Counted from the first letter of the stretch, positions 27,357 through 35,748 are shown. The stretch: 64,000 nt of DNA from CAVPOO01 sp963707015 (GCA_963707015.1 CAVPOO010000014.1:62001-126000); one strand, 5' to 3'. Notes: a model not told the origin generated them from the letters alone. Numbers and translations: made by a program.

Positions 27357-28132
27357 GGTCTCTTCACCGGGTCAGGTGCCTCCAGTTTGTCAGGGTGTGG
27401 AACAAATGGCACTTTCTTCAACCACAGACGCAGTGCCTGGTAGTAGATGGCCGTGATCATTCTGGTCGTCATCAGCGGGTAGCGGATCAACACGCCCGCC
27501 AGGTTTCGAGCGGTGAAAGGTCGCTGACTCAAGGATAGTGTTGCGTCAAAGAGTTGCTCGCCCTTCTGGTAATTCTTCATATGCACAACAAGCTTTTCAG
27601 CGGGCAGAGTGAAGCGCCAGTCATAGTCGATAGCCATGTCCATGAACGGTGAGACATGAAAGCGTTTATCGAGCAGATAGCGTTTCCTGCCTGGGCTGCC
27701 ACGGTTGAGTGATTCGGGCAGGATGTAACAGTATTGTTGACCCCAGGGGGTGTTGTTGACCTCGGCGACAATGACATCGATATTTTCACCGCTTGCGTCA
27801 AAGCAGTAGTAGAAGCTGACCGGACTAAAGCCATAACCCAGGTAGCGCAGGTGGGTAAGCAGCCGTATCGGTCCCTCGAGTGTGAGGCCGGTTTCATCTT
27901 GGACAAACTGGCGCACGGCAGTTCGCAGATCGACGGCGTTGTCGCCAAGATGGTCTTCACGCCGGAAACGGGCAAGCGCAGGCCGCGTGCTGGACCACAG
28001 CCAGCGGTTCTCGAACAGGGTCGGCAGTTCTTCCAGATCGAGATACAGCATGAACAAGGCGTAGCGAAACGCATGCGGCACCGGTTTATAGCGGCGGTGT
28101 TTAACCTGCCCGACGTAGAGACGGCTGTGCAT
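27353..28132 (-). CDS. DUF1365 family protein
   Basis: A 259-residue protein. The start is placed at MHSRLYVGQVKHRRYKP, the normal DUF1365 beginning (a longer frame from 28165 adds an unlikely leader and overlaps the upstream gene further). Visible blocks are FRYALFMLYLDLEELP, IRLLTHLRYLGYGFSPVSFYY, WGQQYCYILPE, DKRFHVSPFMDMAIDYDW and HMKNYQKGEQLFDATL. The family is almost always found next to an FAD oxidoreductase and a CFA-type methyltransferase, as here. Its biochemical role is unknown; involvement in fatty-acid modification is inferred from context. It overlaps the FAD oxidoreductase gene by 32 bp. Confidence 0.92.
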   Translation of the reverse strand: MHSRLYVGQVKHRRYKPVPHAFRYALFMLYLDLEELPTLFENRWLWSSTRPALARFRREDHLGDNAVDLRTAVRQFVQDETGLTLEGPIRLLTHLRYLGYGFSPVSFYYCFDASGENIDVIVAEVNNTPWGQQYCYILPESLNRGSPGRKRYLLDKRFHVSPFMDMAIDYDWRFTLPAEKLVVHMKNYQKGEQLFDATLSLSQRPFTARNLAGVLIRYPLMTTRMITAIYYQALRLWLKKVPFVPHPDKLEAPDPVKRP

Positions 28133-29378
28133 ATGTAATGTGTTCCTTGAAGTCCCGCAGCGCATTCAGTGCGCTGACGACGCCATCTTCATGAAATCCA
28201 TAGCGCCAGTAGGCGCCGCAGTACCAGGTGCGGCGCTTGCCATTGATGTCCTGTTGACGTTGTTGTGCGGCGATGCCTGCCGGGGTGTAAACCGGGTGCT
28301 GGTACTGCACGCGGCAGAGGATTCTCTCGGGATCGATCGCCTGCGTGTCGTTGAGTGTCACGCAGAACGTTGTGGGCGCCTGCAGCTGTTGCAGGATATT
28401 CATGTTGTAGGTAACCGATACCCGCCCGTGGTCGCCGGGTCTGCGCCGATAGTTCCAGGCGGCCCAGGCACGTTTCCTTTTCGGTAACAGCGAGCTGTCA
28501 GTGTGCAATACCGCCTGATTGTTCTGGTAGGGAATGGCGCCCAGTATGTCTTTCTCACATTGGCTGGCATCAGACAGGATGGCCAGCGCCTGGTCGCTGT
28601 GGCTGGCAATAAACACATGGTCGAAGCATTCGGTGATGCCCGCAGCGGTGCGTAACTCAACGTGGGTGGGCAGCCGCCTGACCGATACGACCGCTTCGTT
28701 GAGGCGGATACAGTCGCGAAACGGCGCAGTCAATTTGTTTACGTATTCACGCGAACCACCCCTGATGACGCGCCACTGTGGCCGGTCCCTGACATTCAGC
28801 AAGCCATGGTTGGCGAAAAACCGCACGAAATAGCAGGCCGGAAACGCCAGCATCTGCTGCGGATCGGTAGACCAGATCGCCGCGCCCATCGGTATGATGT
28901 AGTTATTGACGAACAAACTGCCGTACTTGTTGTCGTGCAGGTAACGTCCGAGCGAGAGTGCTTCGTCCCTGCCAGCGAGTAATTCCCGGGATTCGCGGTT
29001 GAAGCGCAGGATATCCCTGATCATCGCATGAAACCGGGGTCTGAGGAGATTGCGCCGTTGCGCAAACAGCCGGTTCAGCGAGGACCCGTTGTATTCGATG
29101 CCGCTGGTTTCACACCGACTGCTGAAACTCATGGCGGTGGGTTGCGACTCGACGCCAAGTTCATTCAGTAAGGCGATAAAATTCGGATAGGTCCAATCAT
29201 TGAAGACGATGAAACCGGTATCGATGGCATAGTGCTCGCCGTCGTGGATGACATCGTGGGTGTGCGTGTGCCCGCCCACATGAGCTCCGGCTTCGAATAC
29301 CGTAATCGCGTGTTCCCTGCACAAATGCCAGGCGGCAACATTACCGGCGATGCCTGTTCCGATGACGGCAATTTTCAT
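28101..29378 (-). CDS. NAD(P)/FAD-dependent oxidoreductase (amine-oxidase fold), UfaD-like by context
   Basis: A 425-residue flavoprotein. The N-terminal dinucleotide-binding motif is IAVIGTGIAGNVAAWHLC with FEAGAHVGGHTHT; ESQPTAMSFSS and a C-terminal AYWRYGFHEDGVVSAL (FAD C-terminal contact) follow. Related proteins were previously called cyclopropane-fatty-acid-associated amine oxidases. In Rhodobacter furan-fatty-acid synthesis a flavoprotein desaturase (UfaD) acts after the methyltransferase UfaM; equivalence here is an inference. The start ATG overlaps the lipocalin stop by 4 bp, and the 3' end overlaps DUF1365. Confidence 0.92.
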   Translation of the reverse strand: MKIAVIGTGIAGNVAAWHLCREHAITVFEAGAHVGGHTHTHDVIHDGEHYAIDTGFIVFNDWTYPNFIALLNELGVESQPTAMSFSSRCETSGIEYNGSSLNRLFAQRRNLLRPRFHAMIRDILRFNRESRELLAGRDEALSLGRYLHDNKYGSLFVNNYIIPMGAAIWSTDPQQMLAFPACYFVRFFANHGLLNVRDRPQWRVIRGGSREYVNKLTAPFRDCIRLNEAVVSVRRLPTHVELRTAAGITECFDHVFIASHSDQALAILSDASQCEKDILGAIPYQNNQAVLHTDSSLLPKRKRAWAAWNYRRRPGDHGRVSVTYNMNILQQLQAPTTFCVTLNDTQAIDPERILCRVQYQHPVYTPAGIAAQQRQQDINGKRRTWYCGAYWRYGFHEDGVVSALNALRDFKEHITYAQPSLRRAG

Positions 29379-29926
29379 GGCTGTTCGATTCCTGCTGCCT
29401 CTTGACGCTGTGGCACGCGGCGAATCTTCGAGGTGTCATAGCCCTGTTGCGCAATCATCCGGAGGATATCGCTGTAGTCGGCCTCGGGTATTGCCGGGGT
29501 ACGGGCCATGATCCAGACGTAGTCACGCTTGTTGCGCCCGATCACGGTCTGGGTGTAATCCGCATTGAGATATATCACCCGATAATCGGCCTTGACGGGC
29601 CAGATGAATTGCATGCCCCAGATGGCATTAGACGGGTCTTTGCCGACGAAACCGGTGGGTTTGTATGTCTTGACAGGGCCATCGAAGGAGCCCTGATTGA
29701 AGCGAAACGTCGTCGCCACCCGCTTGTCACGGATCAGTTCATAGGACTCGATGGCATTGTGCGCGTCGCGCTCGAGGAAGGTCGGTATATTGGCAATAAC
29801 ATACCAGTCGCCCATGAAACGTGACAGGTCGACCTGGTCGACAGTGCGGAGCGGGATCGCCGTCGTGCTGCATGCGTTGAGTGTGACGACCGGCAGAATG
29901 TAGAGGAGTTGTATGGGGTTTTTCAT
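29375..29926 (-). CDS. Lipocalin lipoprotein (Blc-like), operon copy
   Basis: A 183-residue protein starting at ATG 29926 with a lipoprotein signal (LPVVTLNAC). The lipocalin signature DLSRFMGDWYVIANIPTFLERDAHN is followed by the barrel strands and the YVWIMARTPAIPEADY block typical of bacterial lipocalins. Blc-type lipocalins bind fatty acids or lysophospholipids at the outer membrane. A second lipocalin gene occurs at 37.1 kb. The longer frame to 30022 reaches into the preceding gene and is not needed. Its position inside the operon suggests trafficking or repair of the lipids made by the neighbours. Confidence 0.9.
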   Translation of the reverse strand: MKNPIQLLYILPVVTLNACSTTAIPLRTVDQVDLSRFMGDWYVIANIPTFLERDAHNAIESYELIRDKRVATTFRFNQGSFDGPVKTYKPTGFVGKDPSNAIWGMQFIWPVKADYRVIYLNADYTQTVIGRNKRDYVWIMARTPAIPEADYSDILRMIAQQGYDTSKIRRVPQRQEAAGIEQP

Positions 29927-29933
29927 GTGGTTC

Positions 29934-30593
29934 TTACTCGATGACGTAGCGCAGCACGCGACCACTGCGGGTGGTGGACCGGAGGGCCAGCCACTGGTCA
30001 TCCTGGGAATACCAGAGTTCAATGCTGGCCTTGTCGGTGTTCAGCTTGTAGTGATGGGCAGGGGTGTTGGTATTTCGCACGCCGATGGAGTCTTGACCGA
30101 GGTACTCGACCTCGATCTCCAGGTATTCACCGGTTTGCGAGTTCAGTAAATGGGTACGTTTCAGGAACGATTTGTCCCAATAGGCAAAGGTGCTGATGCA
30201 GGCGGGCAGGGTGGTATCCCTGCTGTCCGTGCTGAGCTGGAAGACCTGGCCATCCACGGCGCCTTCAACCCGAAACTGCCTGCCGTTTTCGTCGGTGCTT
30301 GATGCGATGTGTTTCAGGCAGCGACTGTTCCAGAGTTCGACATTGCTGTGGCTATACTTGAACAGGGGAATCTTCAGAAAATGAACCGCGAACTTTGCCT
30401 CGGTGGAAAGTTGCTCATGGGCGCCATTTCGTGTCAGGTAGAAATGGTGGTAGCCGATTTCCTTGTCATCGAGGAACACCCGGAAACGCCAGCTTTTCTC
30501 TGAGCTCGCGCTTGCCGTGAGCGGCGACAGGACGGCAAGACAGGCGAGCAAGCCGATGAGGAACGCACGGCGCGCGTAGTTGCAATGACGCAT
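29934..30593 (-). CDS. Exported DUF6134-type protein
   Basis: A protein of about 219 residues with a signal peptide (RRAFLIGLLACLAVLSPLTASA). The mature part reads WRFRVFLDDKEIGYHHFYL, then EAKFAVHFLKIPLFKYSHSNVELW and LPACISTFAYWDK, and ends with VRNTNTPAHHYKL and WYSQDDQWLALRSTT. This is the pattern of a conserved periplasmic beta-sheet family accompanying CFA/DUF1365 clusters. An in-frame ATG at 30620 is an alternative start. It probably acts in the periplasm; the substrate is unknown. It is spaced 10 bp from the upstream stop and 7 bp from the lipocalin start. Confidence 0.82.
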   Translation of the reverse strand: MRHCNYARRAFLIGLLACLAVLSPLTASASSEKSWRFRVFLDDKEIGYHHFYLTRNGAHEQLSTEAKFAVHFLKIPLFKYSHSNVELWNSRCLKHIASSTDENGRQFRVEGAVDGQVFQLSTDSRDTTLPACISTFAYWDKSFLKRTHLLNSQTGEYLEIEVEYLGQDSIGVRNTNTPAHHYKLNTDKASIELWYSQDDQWLALRSTTRSGRVLRYVIE

Positions 30594-30603
30594 CAGCGCT
30601 GAG

Positions 30604-31395
30604 TTAGGGATTCGACGCATGTTTGGGGAGCCCTGGAATAAACGCGTTGGTGCGCTGGACGTAGTCGCGGTATGCGGGACGTCGTTCGCCGATATCCTTT
30701 TCCAGCAGCGTCACGCCCGATACGCGCAGCAGCAGGATCGTCATCAACAACGGGGATATGATGGACCACCAGCCGCCGGCGGAAACCGCGAACAGGTAAA
30801 AGCCCCACCAGACGCAGCACTCGCCGAAATAATTCGGGTGTCGCGTGTATCGCCACAAACCCCTGTCCATGACCTGTCCCTGACTGCCCGGCCCGGCCTT
30901 GAAGGCAGCGAGCTGGGCATCGGCGATACTTTCAAACAGGATGCCGAATAGGACCAGCACGGCTGCCACGGCGTCCAGCAGGTTCAGCGGCGTGCCGCCG
31001 GCAACAGCAGCAAGCAGTGGCAGGGATATCACCCATGCCAATGCGCCCTGGAGCAGAAAAACGATCCACAGGCTTTTGACGGCAAAGTGGGGGGAATGCC
31101 TGCGGCGTATGGCCTGATAGCGCGCATCTTCCGGTTCGCCCCAGTTACGCCAGGTGATATATACGGACAGCCGCAGTGCCCAGAGCGTGACCAGCACAAG
31201 GACGAGTGTTCCGCGCGCCGTCGCGAAGTCGTTCAGCAGGAAATAGGTCGTGCACAGGGCGAGAAAAATCAGCGACCAGAGGCTGTCGACGATACTCACG
31301 TCGCCCTTGAAAAGGCTCACGATCCATGTGAGCGAGGGGAGGAGTAACGCAACCAGCAAGCCGGAAGAATAAATGTCCAGATCAGACACGGGCAT
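30604..31395 (-). CDS. DUF1295 (steroid 5-alpha-reductase-like) membrane protein
   Basis: A 263-residue polytopic membrane protein with six or seven hydrophobic helices. The C-terminal signature RGLWRYTRHPNYFGECCVWWGFYL, with the conserved H-P-N-Y and following W/G, is that of the DUF1295/isoprenylcysteine-methyltransferase-like superfamily of NAD(P)H-dependent reductases or methyltransferases acting on lipids. The end (LEKDIGERRPAYRDYVQRTNAFIPG) is also diagnostic. It overlaps the DUF2878 gene by 14 bp. A reductase acting on the acyl chains modified by this operon is a reasonable but untested guess. Confidence 0.92.
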   Translation of the reverse strand: MPVSDLDIYSSGLLVALLLPSLTWIVSLFKGDVSIVDSLWSLIFLALCTTYFLLNDFATARGTLVLVLVTLWALRLSVYITWRNWGEPEDARYQAIRRRHSPHFAVKSLWIVFLLQGALAWVISLPLLAAVAGGTPLNLLDAVAAVLVLFGILFESIADAQLAAFKAGPGSQGQVMDRGLWRYTRHPNYFGECCVWWGFYLFAVSAGGWWSIISPLLMTILLLRVSGVTLLEKDIGERRPAYRDYVQRTNAFIPGLPKHASNP

Positions 31396-31942
31396 TACAC
31401 TCCGCGAGCGGTAGGGGCGATGGCTGGACTTTGATGCCGTCGAGGCGGTTGGAAACGGACATCAGAAACGGCATGATCAGGGCCCACCCGCAGCCCAGAA
31501 CAAGCATGGCTACGGCAAGATCCGGGATCTGCACGCCGCCGAGTTTATGACCGGCGAAATAGGCAGTCGGTCCGGAGACGGCGCCGAGTAAGGCAGCCAG
31601 TGCCGGGCGTTGTTTCAGCCATCGGAGCGAGACATTGAGTGTGGTGGCAAACAGCAGCCACATGGCGATGATCCAGTGCGGCGCTGTACCTTCTATCAGT
31701 GTTCCAGAGGGATATTCCAGAATGCCGGCGTACACCAGGGCACTGTCCCAGACTGCACCGATGCCACCCGCGATGAGGATGAGCGAGAGTTCTTTGCGCG
31801 CGTCGGCCGCTGTACTGAGGTGTCGGACGACAATCAATAGGGCTGTGACGGTGCCGAGCCAGGGCAAATGGTTGGCGCCGGCGAGTACACAACACAGCCA
31901 GCCGGCGTTGAAGACGAGTAAATTGGTAATGACCGCTTTCAT
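31382..31942 (-). CDS. DUF2878 membrane protein
   Basis: A 186-residue integral membrane protein with about five helices. The start is set at ATG 31942 because it overlaps the methyltransferase stop as ATGA and begins the typical MKAVITNLLVFNAGWLCCV; the longer frame lies inside the upstream gene. Conserved-looking pieces are LIAGGIGAVWDSALV and APHWIIAMWLLFATTLNVSL near the middle, then SGPTAYFAGHKLGGV. The family occurs regularly in CFA/DUF1365 photoresponse clusters. No activity is known. Confidence 0.9.
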   Translation of the reverse strand: MKAVITNLLVFNAGWLCCVLAGANHLPWLGTVTALLIVVRHLSTAADARKELSLILIAGGIGAVWDSALVYAGILEYPSGTLIEGTAPHWIIAMWLLFATTLNVSLRWLKQRPALAALLGAVSGPTAYFAGHKLGGVQIPDLAVAMLVLGCGWALIMPFLMSVSNRLDGIKVQPSPLPLAECNARV

Positions 31943-32991
31943 ACGGGGGTGCTCTTTTCGAAGAGATAATGACTCACCCACCAGTGCTTGCCATTGTCGT
32001 AGCCAAACAATTCTGCGCAGGCCATGAAGAACATCCGCCACCGCATCCACCACTGCTGGGTGGACTCGTATCGGTACGCTTTCTGCAAAATCGGCCAGAG
32101 AACGGCTTTTTTCTGATCCATGTTCTGCAACCATGCGTTGGCGGTTTTTTCGTAATGACCGCCATTCCAGCGCCATTGACGCACGATTCGCAGGTGCTCC
32201 TGGAAGTGCAATGGCAGGTCATCACTGGGCATCATGCCGCCGCTGAAAAAATGCCTGCTCATCCAGTCGGTCGCAGTGTTGTCCTCAAAGGCATAGGGGA
32301 CGTCGCGGTGACAGAAGATGTGCAGGAAGAAGCGTCCGCCCGGTTTGAGCCAGCCACTGATGCGGCCAAACAGCGCGCGGTAGTTGCGCATGTGCTCGAA
32401 CATCTCGACGGAAACGATCCGGTCGAATTGGCCCGGACTGGCAAAATCGTTCATATCGCAGGTGAGTACAGTGACGTTATCCAGGTCCTGGGCCTGGGTA
32501 AGCTGTGAGATGTGCCTGCGCTGGGAATGGGAGTTTGAAACAGCCGTGATTCGACTGTTCGGAAACATCCTGGCCATCCACAGTGTCAGCGAACCCCAGC
32601 CGCAACCCAGTTCCAGAATGTCCATGCCGTCTTCCAGGCCGGCGCGTTCGCAGGTGATGCGCAAGGCATCGGCCTCTGCCGTACTGAGGTCGGTGACGCC
32701 GGCGTTCCAGTAGCAGCAGCTGTACTTCTGGTGATCGCCGAGTACGTTCAGGAAAAAATCAGTCGGTACTTCGTAGTGTTGAGCATTGGCCTTGAAGGGG
32801 AGAGGTGCGATGGGGCCTCTGTTCATCTCCCGGACAAAGTCAGCCTTGCTGTCGGCAATGACCTCGCAATCATTCGCCTCGAGCAGCGCAATGCGTCTTT
32901 TCAGGAGTCGCTTGATCCCGTGACGAATCACGGTGTCAGGGACAAGGCCCTGTTCCGTCCAGTTGATGGCTTTGGCGGAGGCATTTTGCAT
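31939..32991 (-). CDS. CFA-synthase-like methyltransferase (first gene of the lipid operon)
   Basis: A 350-residue SAM-dependent methyltransferase of the cyclopropane-synthase family, lacking the long CFA N-terminal domain of the 426-residue operon paralogue. Key blocks are ANAQHYEVPTDFFLNVLG, KYSCCYWNAGVTDLSTAE, the SAM loop MDILELGCGWGSLTLWMA near 123-140, and VSVEMFEHMRNYRALFG; the end is rich in Trp (WWMRWRMFFMACAELFGYDNG). This shorter form resembles the coclaurine-N-methyltransferase-like branch. It is the promoter-proximal gene; TTGACA and TATAAG boxes with an overlapping TGTACA-type operator lie 45-70 bp upstream. Confidence 0.92.
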   Translation of the reverse strand: MQNASAKAINWTEQGLVPDTVIRHGIKRLLKRRIALLEANDCEVIADSKADFVREMNRGPIAPLPFKANAQHYEVPTDFFLNVLGDHQKYSCCYWNAGVTDLSTAEADALRITCERAGLEDGMDILELGCGWGSLTLWMARMFPNSRITAVSNSHSQRRHISQLTQAQDLDNVTVLTCDMNDFASPGQFDRIVSVEMFEHMRNYRALFGRISGWLKPGGRFFLHIFCHRDVPYAFEDNTATDWMSRHFFSGGMMPSDDLPLHFQEHLRIVRQWRWNGGHYEKTANAWLQNMDQKKAVLWPILQKAYRYESTQQWWMRWRMFFMACAELFGYDNGKHWWVSHYLFEKSTPV

Positions 32992-33025
32992 ATTCGGAAC
33001 CTTGGGGTATCAGAAGCCTTATGGA

Positions 33026-33063
33026 TGTACAAACCTTATACAAAATGGTTGGAGCTGTGTCAA
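33026..33063 (-). promoter_or_regulatory. Promoter and candidate LitR/CarH operator of the eight-gene lipid operon
   Basis: On the minus strand TTGACA (33058-33063) and TATAAG (33035-33040) are separated by 17 bp, a near-consensus sigma-70 promoter. TGTATA (33037-33042) and TGTACA (33026-33031) are exactly 11 bp apart and overlap the -10 and start region, a position suited to repression. Confidence 0.7.
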
Positions 33064-33179
33064 GCGCCTTGGTAGCCATGGCTGGGAAGGATCTAGGGGA
33101 GGATTGTAAAAGGCTCACCATAACAGATGGATAGGGCTTGCCTTTGACGTGAGCGTGGCAGATTAACTATCAGCAGGCA

Positions 33180-33208
33180 TTGTACAACTGTCGCATTGTG
33201 TGTATGTT
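33180..33208 (+). promoter_or_regulatory. Promoter with TTGTACA box for the glutathione peroxidase gene
   Basis: TTGTAC (33180-33185) and TATGTT (33203-33208) have a 17-bp spacer; the perfect TGTACA at 33181-33186 overlaps the -35. Only one perfect box is present; a poorer TCAGCA lies 11 bp upstream. Regulation by the MerR protein is therefore less certain than at the other sites. Confidence 0.45.
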
Positions 33209-33242
33209 CCATTGCGGAAATGGGTTCAACGGGGGCTAACCG

Positions 33243-33797
33243 ATGTCACTGAAACAGTCGTTGATGGTGGTCCTGGTGGCGGTGCTGTCGAGCATCTGCG
33301 CATACGGGAACGCGGCTGGCTGTCCCGAGGTGCTTGACTACCACAAGCGACCGCTGGCGGAAGAGGAACCGGTGCACCTGTGTGAAATGATGCGGGGCAA
33401 GGTCGTTCTGGTAGTCAACACGGCCAGTAAATGTGCTTACACACCACAGTACGAAGGACTGGAGAAGCTCTACGAGCGTTACCGTGAGCGCGGCTTGATC
33501 GTGGCCGGTTTCCCATCCAATGACTTCGCCGGGCAGGAACCCGGTACGGAGGAACGGATCCAGACTTTCTGCCGTCTCACATACAGTGTCCAGTTTCCAA
33601 TGTTCGAGAAGGTGCGGGTCTCGGGCGAATCGGCAGATCCGTTTTACAAACACCTTGCCAGGGTCACTGGCGAAAAACCCCGCTGGAATTTCCACAAATA
33701 CCTGCTGGACAAAAACGGCCAGGTGGTGGCGAGTTTCCCAAGTCAGGTGACGCCGGAAGACAGGCGGCTTGTCCGCATGATCGAGGATCTGTTATGA
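33243..33797 (+). CDS. Exported glutathione-peroxidase family protein
   Basis: A 184-residue thiol peroxidase of the GPx family. The catalytic cysteine is in VVNTASKCAYTPQYEGL (about residues 58-74); FPSNDFAGQEPG replaces the more common FPCNQF, and WNFHKYLLDKNG holds the conserved Trp and Asn. An N-terminal signal peptide (LMVVLVAVLSSICAYGNAAG) predicts a periplasmic location, where it would reduce peroxides, including lipid peroxides, probably with thioredoxin-like partners. It is divergent from the lipid operon and shares the TGTACA-bearing intergenic region. Confidence 0.93.
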   Translation: MSLKQSLMVVLVAVLSSICAYGNAAGCPEVLDYHKRPLAEEEPVHLCEMMRGKVVLVVNTASKCAYTPQYEGLEKLYERYRERGLIVAGFPSNDFAGQEPGTEERIQTFCRLTYSVQFPMFEKVRVSGESADPFYKHLARVTGEKPRWNFHKYLLDKNGQVVASFPSQVTPEDRRLVRMIEDLL

Positions 33798-33905
33798 ACT
33801 CGCCGGTTTATGGTGAGTGAACTGTGCGTCAGGCGGGGTCGCTCGATAACGGGGCTGCGCCGCAACCACGGGCAAACAGGCTAGGGGGAAGGGGTATGTC
33901 AGAGG

Positions 33906-34128
<223 letters not shown>

Positions 34129-34187
34129 GGGGGCGGGAGGTGGCTCGCGCACCGATTACTTCGGTTAGAGCAAGACCTCGTTGTTGG

Positions 34188-34216
34188 CCACGGTACCCAC
34201 GGAATACTACGGAAAA
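34188..34216. repeat. CCACGGA-type short repeat
   Basis: CCACGGT-acc-CACGGA-atacta-CGGA occurs here, and a very similar CCACGGA-at-CCACGGA-agaa-CACGGA occurs at about 62770-62794. Both lie in intergenic DNA. Confidence 0.4.
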
Positions 34217-34321
34217 ATATTGACGCTTGCTTTGACACCGGCATTTGCCAGAACCGCCGGCGAATGCGCGTTGGAGCGTGTACTTACCGCTGATTTCTGG
34301 TGAGGAAAGATGCCAGGAGGG

Positions 34322-35263
34322 CTAACGGCGTCGCTCGCTACTCAGTGTCTGGCTGACCAGCTTCAGTCCGCTGCCGACAGTTTGTGTCAGGCAAATGGCG
34401 CCGGCGGCTTCGATTTTTTTCTGGTGTGAAGCCGCGGTTTTGCCACCGACAAAGACCGGTATCCTGGCTTTACTGACCAGCTCAGGCAGCTCATTTTCGA
34501 ACACGCCGCGGGACGGCCTGGACGAACAAGCCAGGACAACACCTGCACAGGCTCTTTTCTCGAGTACACCAGGAAGTTGTTCCAGTGGCGTATTGGCGCC
34601 AAGCACCAGAACGCGGTAACCAAAGTTGACGCTCGACAGTGCAAAAAACAGCAGGCCGAGCTCATGAAACTCGCCCGGCAGGCAGGCAAGCAATAACAGT
34701 GGGCCGCTGCTGCGCTGGTTGATGTGGTGAATGCGCGTGCCAAGTTTGTTGCGCAGATAAACCGAAAAGAAGTGTTCCTCTGCAATACCGGTGTCGACTT
34801 CCTTCCAGCGCTCACCCAGGATTCGTAACAAGGGCGTGGTCAGGTGCTGGTTGGCGACATCAACAGGGTACAGTGACAGCGCATCATTGTACACACTATC
34901 AAGGGCGTATTCATCAAAACTTTCTATCGCGTTGAGCATCCTCTGTTGATAGCTTCTCCACACCTCTCCCGAATCACCGACAGGTGCAGCCGCCGCTTGT
35001 CCCGGCGCCTGTTCCAGCAGTGGTTTGACCTGGCTGATGGAAATCCCCTGATCGAGCAAGTCGAGTACCTGCTTTATCAGATCGACATCACCTTCGGTGT
35101 AGAGCCGGTGCCCCTTCGGGGTGCGTTGCGGCGTAATCAGGTTGTAGCGCCGTTCCCAGGCCCGCAAGGTAACAGGGTTCACGCCGGTCAGGTTAGCAAC
35201 CGTGCGTATGGGAAGGAGACTGCCGGGTATCATGGGTTTTTCTGCGCGTTGGGGTTGAGGCAT
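34322..35263 (-). CDS. MerR-family regulator with B12-binding domain (CarH/LitR-type photoreceptor)
   Basis: A protein of 303-313 residues. The N-terminal MerR winged helix is LPIRTVANLTGVNPVTLRAW followed by ERRY and TPKGHRLYTEGDVDLI. The C-terminal half is a cobalamin-binding module: GERWKEVDTGIAEEHFFSVY contains W-x9-E-H, the CarH signature for adenosylcobalamin, and PGEFHELGLLFFAL has E-x-H-x-x-G, the histidine that ligates cobalt in the lit state. CarH/LitR repress photoprotective genes in the dark and release DNA on illumination (known for Thermus and Myxococcus). Paired TGTACA boxes in its own promoter suggest autoregulation. The start may be 35263 or 35233. Confidence 0.93.
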   Translation of the reverse strand: MPQPQRAEKPMIPGSLLPIRTVANLTGVNPVTLRAWERRYNLITPQRTPKGHRLYTEGDVDLIKQVLDLLDQGISISQVKPLLEQAPGQAAAAPVGDSGEVWRSYQQRMLNAIESFDEYALDSVYNDALSLYPVDVANQHLTTPLLRILGERWKEVDTGIAEEHFFSVYLRNKLGTRIHHINQRSSGPLLLLACLPGEFHELGLLFFALSSVNFGYRVLVLGANTPLEQLPGVLEKRACAGVVLACSSRPSRGVFENELPELVSKARIPVFVGGKTAASHQKKIEAAGAICLTQTVGSGLKLVSQTLSSERRR

Positions 35264-35284
35264 AGAAGAGTCTGTCTCATGGTG

Positions 35285-35322
35285 TGTACAAGTATTGTAC
35301 TATATCATGGGGAATTGTAACA
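35285..35322 (-). promoter_or_regulatory. Promoter and autoregulatory operator of the MerR/B12 regulator
   Basis: On the minus strand TGTTAC (35317-35322) and TACAAT (35294-35299) are 17 bp apart. AGTACA (35296-35301) and TGTACA (35285-35290), read in that direction, are exactly 11 bp apart and cover the -10 and start site. On the plus strand the site plus its flank (TGTACA-N5-TGTACT-ATATCA) nearly duplicates the ABC1 operon site (TGTACA-N5-TGTACA-ATATCA). Confidence 0.65.
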
Positions 35323-35748
35323 GCCCTTAGCTTGTGTGGAACGAACGGGGTAGTGCAGTAAGCTGCTAAAAGGATGAAATATTCTGGATCATCTTCCTGG
35401 ATCTGATCCTGTCGCAACATGCCCGACCGTCGCCGAGCAACTATTTCAGGTGGCCATCGTGGAGTGTTTGACAACAAAGCATCGATGCCTGGCGTCAACA
35501 GGAACCAGGCGAGTTCTGCAAATAGCGAAACATCTGTCCAGTCGTGAGTCACCAAATCAACAGCGAGTCAATCCAGTGGGTACTGTGTGAATCATTTATT
35601 GGGCGTACTTTCTGTCCCAAATTAGGGACTTTAATGTTGCTTCAAGCGGAAAAGTTTCATTCAGGCGGTCGCAATCATCCAGTCCACAGAAATAGCGTCG
35701 CCGGTGTTTTTGCGGGTGACCCAACCTTGCTAAGACCAATACAAAGAA

